In this document: positions 6,085 through 6,137 of the stretch, in pieces | Layout of the letters: every line of letters starts with the position of its first letter | Numbering within the stretch: position 1 is the first letter of the stretch | DNA from: Acidobacteriota bacterium | GTDB taxonomy: Bacteria > Acidobacteriota > Holophagae > Thermotomaculales > Thermotomaculaceae | Reading direction: 5' to 3' | Assembly (NCBI GenBank): GCA_003650445.1 | Contig: QMQE01000155.1 | Location: 1-6,137, forward strand | Length of the DNA: 6,137 nt | Position numbers and translations under genes: made by a program | Notes under the pieces: generated by a model | The model's input: only the letters and a program-made list of their open reading frames with translations | Databases searched by the model: none | Told to the model about the DNA's origin: nothing

Positions 6085-6108
6085 CCCCGGCTGCTTCGCA
6101 GGCCGGGG
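6085..6108. repeat. Strong GC hairpin with one bulged G
   Basis: CCCCGG-CTGC (6085-6094) pairs with GCAG-CCGGGG (6098-6108), with loop TTC and G6102 bulged. An overlapping alternative, GCAGC (6081-6085) with GCTGC (6090-6094), is also possible. A purine-rich strand follows on the plus side and CTGCGTAAATA on the minus side, so no terminator T-run is present. Confidence 0.65.
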
Positions 6109-6137
6109 AAAAAGGAGAAAAAGGCGGGGACAAAGTA

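Larger units (their letters stand above)
5845..6137. other. GC-rich stretch without a gene, several hairpins
   Basis: Nothing coding is supportable here: the open frames have no ribosome site and no recognisable protein. The stretch starts with the palindrome CTTGCAAG (5846-5853) and has a C7 run near 5871. CTGCGC recurs at 5913, 5930 and 5967. Three hairpins follow (5938-5954, 6020-6035, 6085-6108). It ends in a purine-rich strand (about 6105-6137) that may lead toward a gene beyond the window. Confidence 0.6.

Noticed and set aside
6111..6117. AAAGGAG as a ribosome site for a gene starting at the window edge
   Set aside because: No start codon occurs in the remaining 20 bases, so any start would be too far away.

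Overview
This window is ordinary bacterial chromosome with one plus-strand gene block (bases 1-5558) followed by about 580 bases with no convincing gene. The organism cannot be named from the sequence. Good Shine-Dalgarno sites (a near-perfect AAGGAGG at 2982-2988), short gaps, an ATGA overlap and an intrinsic terminator show a bacterium using standard initiation. The mixed composition and the G/A-rich tandem spacer repeats are what I would expect of an uncultured, probably anaerobic lineage, but that is only an impression.

Layout: (1) The C-terminal part of methionyl-tRNA synthetase, from just before the KMSKS loop to the end, including a fused Trbp111-like tRNA-binding domain (1-1116). (2) Carbamate kinase, complete (1137-2087). 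(3) A carbamoyltransferase of the ornithine carbamoyltransferase family, overlapping it by 4 bases (2084-2983). Its fold motifs are intact but several residues that normally hold carbamoyl phosphate are replaced. (4) A two-domain P-loop protein of the cyclic 2,3-diphosphoglycerate synthetase-like family (2993-4306). (5) A DUF1015 protein carrying a DGHHR motif (best start 4320, end 5558). A GC hairpin plus T-run at 5561-5587 closes the unit. All gaps are 20 bases or less, so genes 2-5, possibly with metG, look like one transcript.

How the genes may work together: carbamate kinase interconverts carbamoyl phosphate + ADP with ATP + carbamate, and a carbamoyltransferase makes or consumes carbamoyl phosphate, so those two are a natural pair. 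No arginine deiminase or other usual partner is visible. The pair is instead tied to two poorly characterised genes, one related to an enzyme of phosphoglycerate chemistry and one with a motif reminiscent of ParB-like free-serine kinases. The transferase's altered active site makes an undescribed carbamoyl-phosphate-linked pathway possible, but this is inference.

The tail (5559-6137) holds the terminator, a G/A-rich tandem repeat (5611-5687), a striking nest of inverted repeats that can fold into a four-way junction (5718-5844) with a competing 8-bp helix (5706-5713 with 5741-5748), and a GC-rich stretch with three further hairpins. I see no gene, tRNA, CRISPR array or transposase there.
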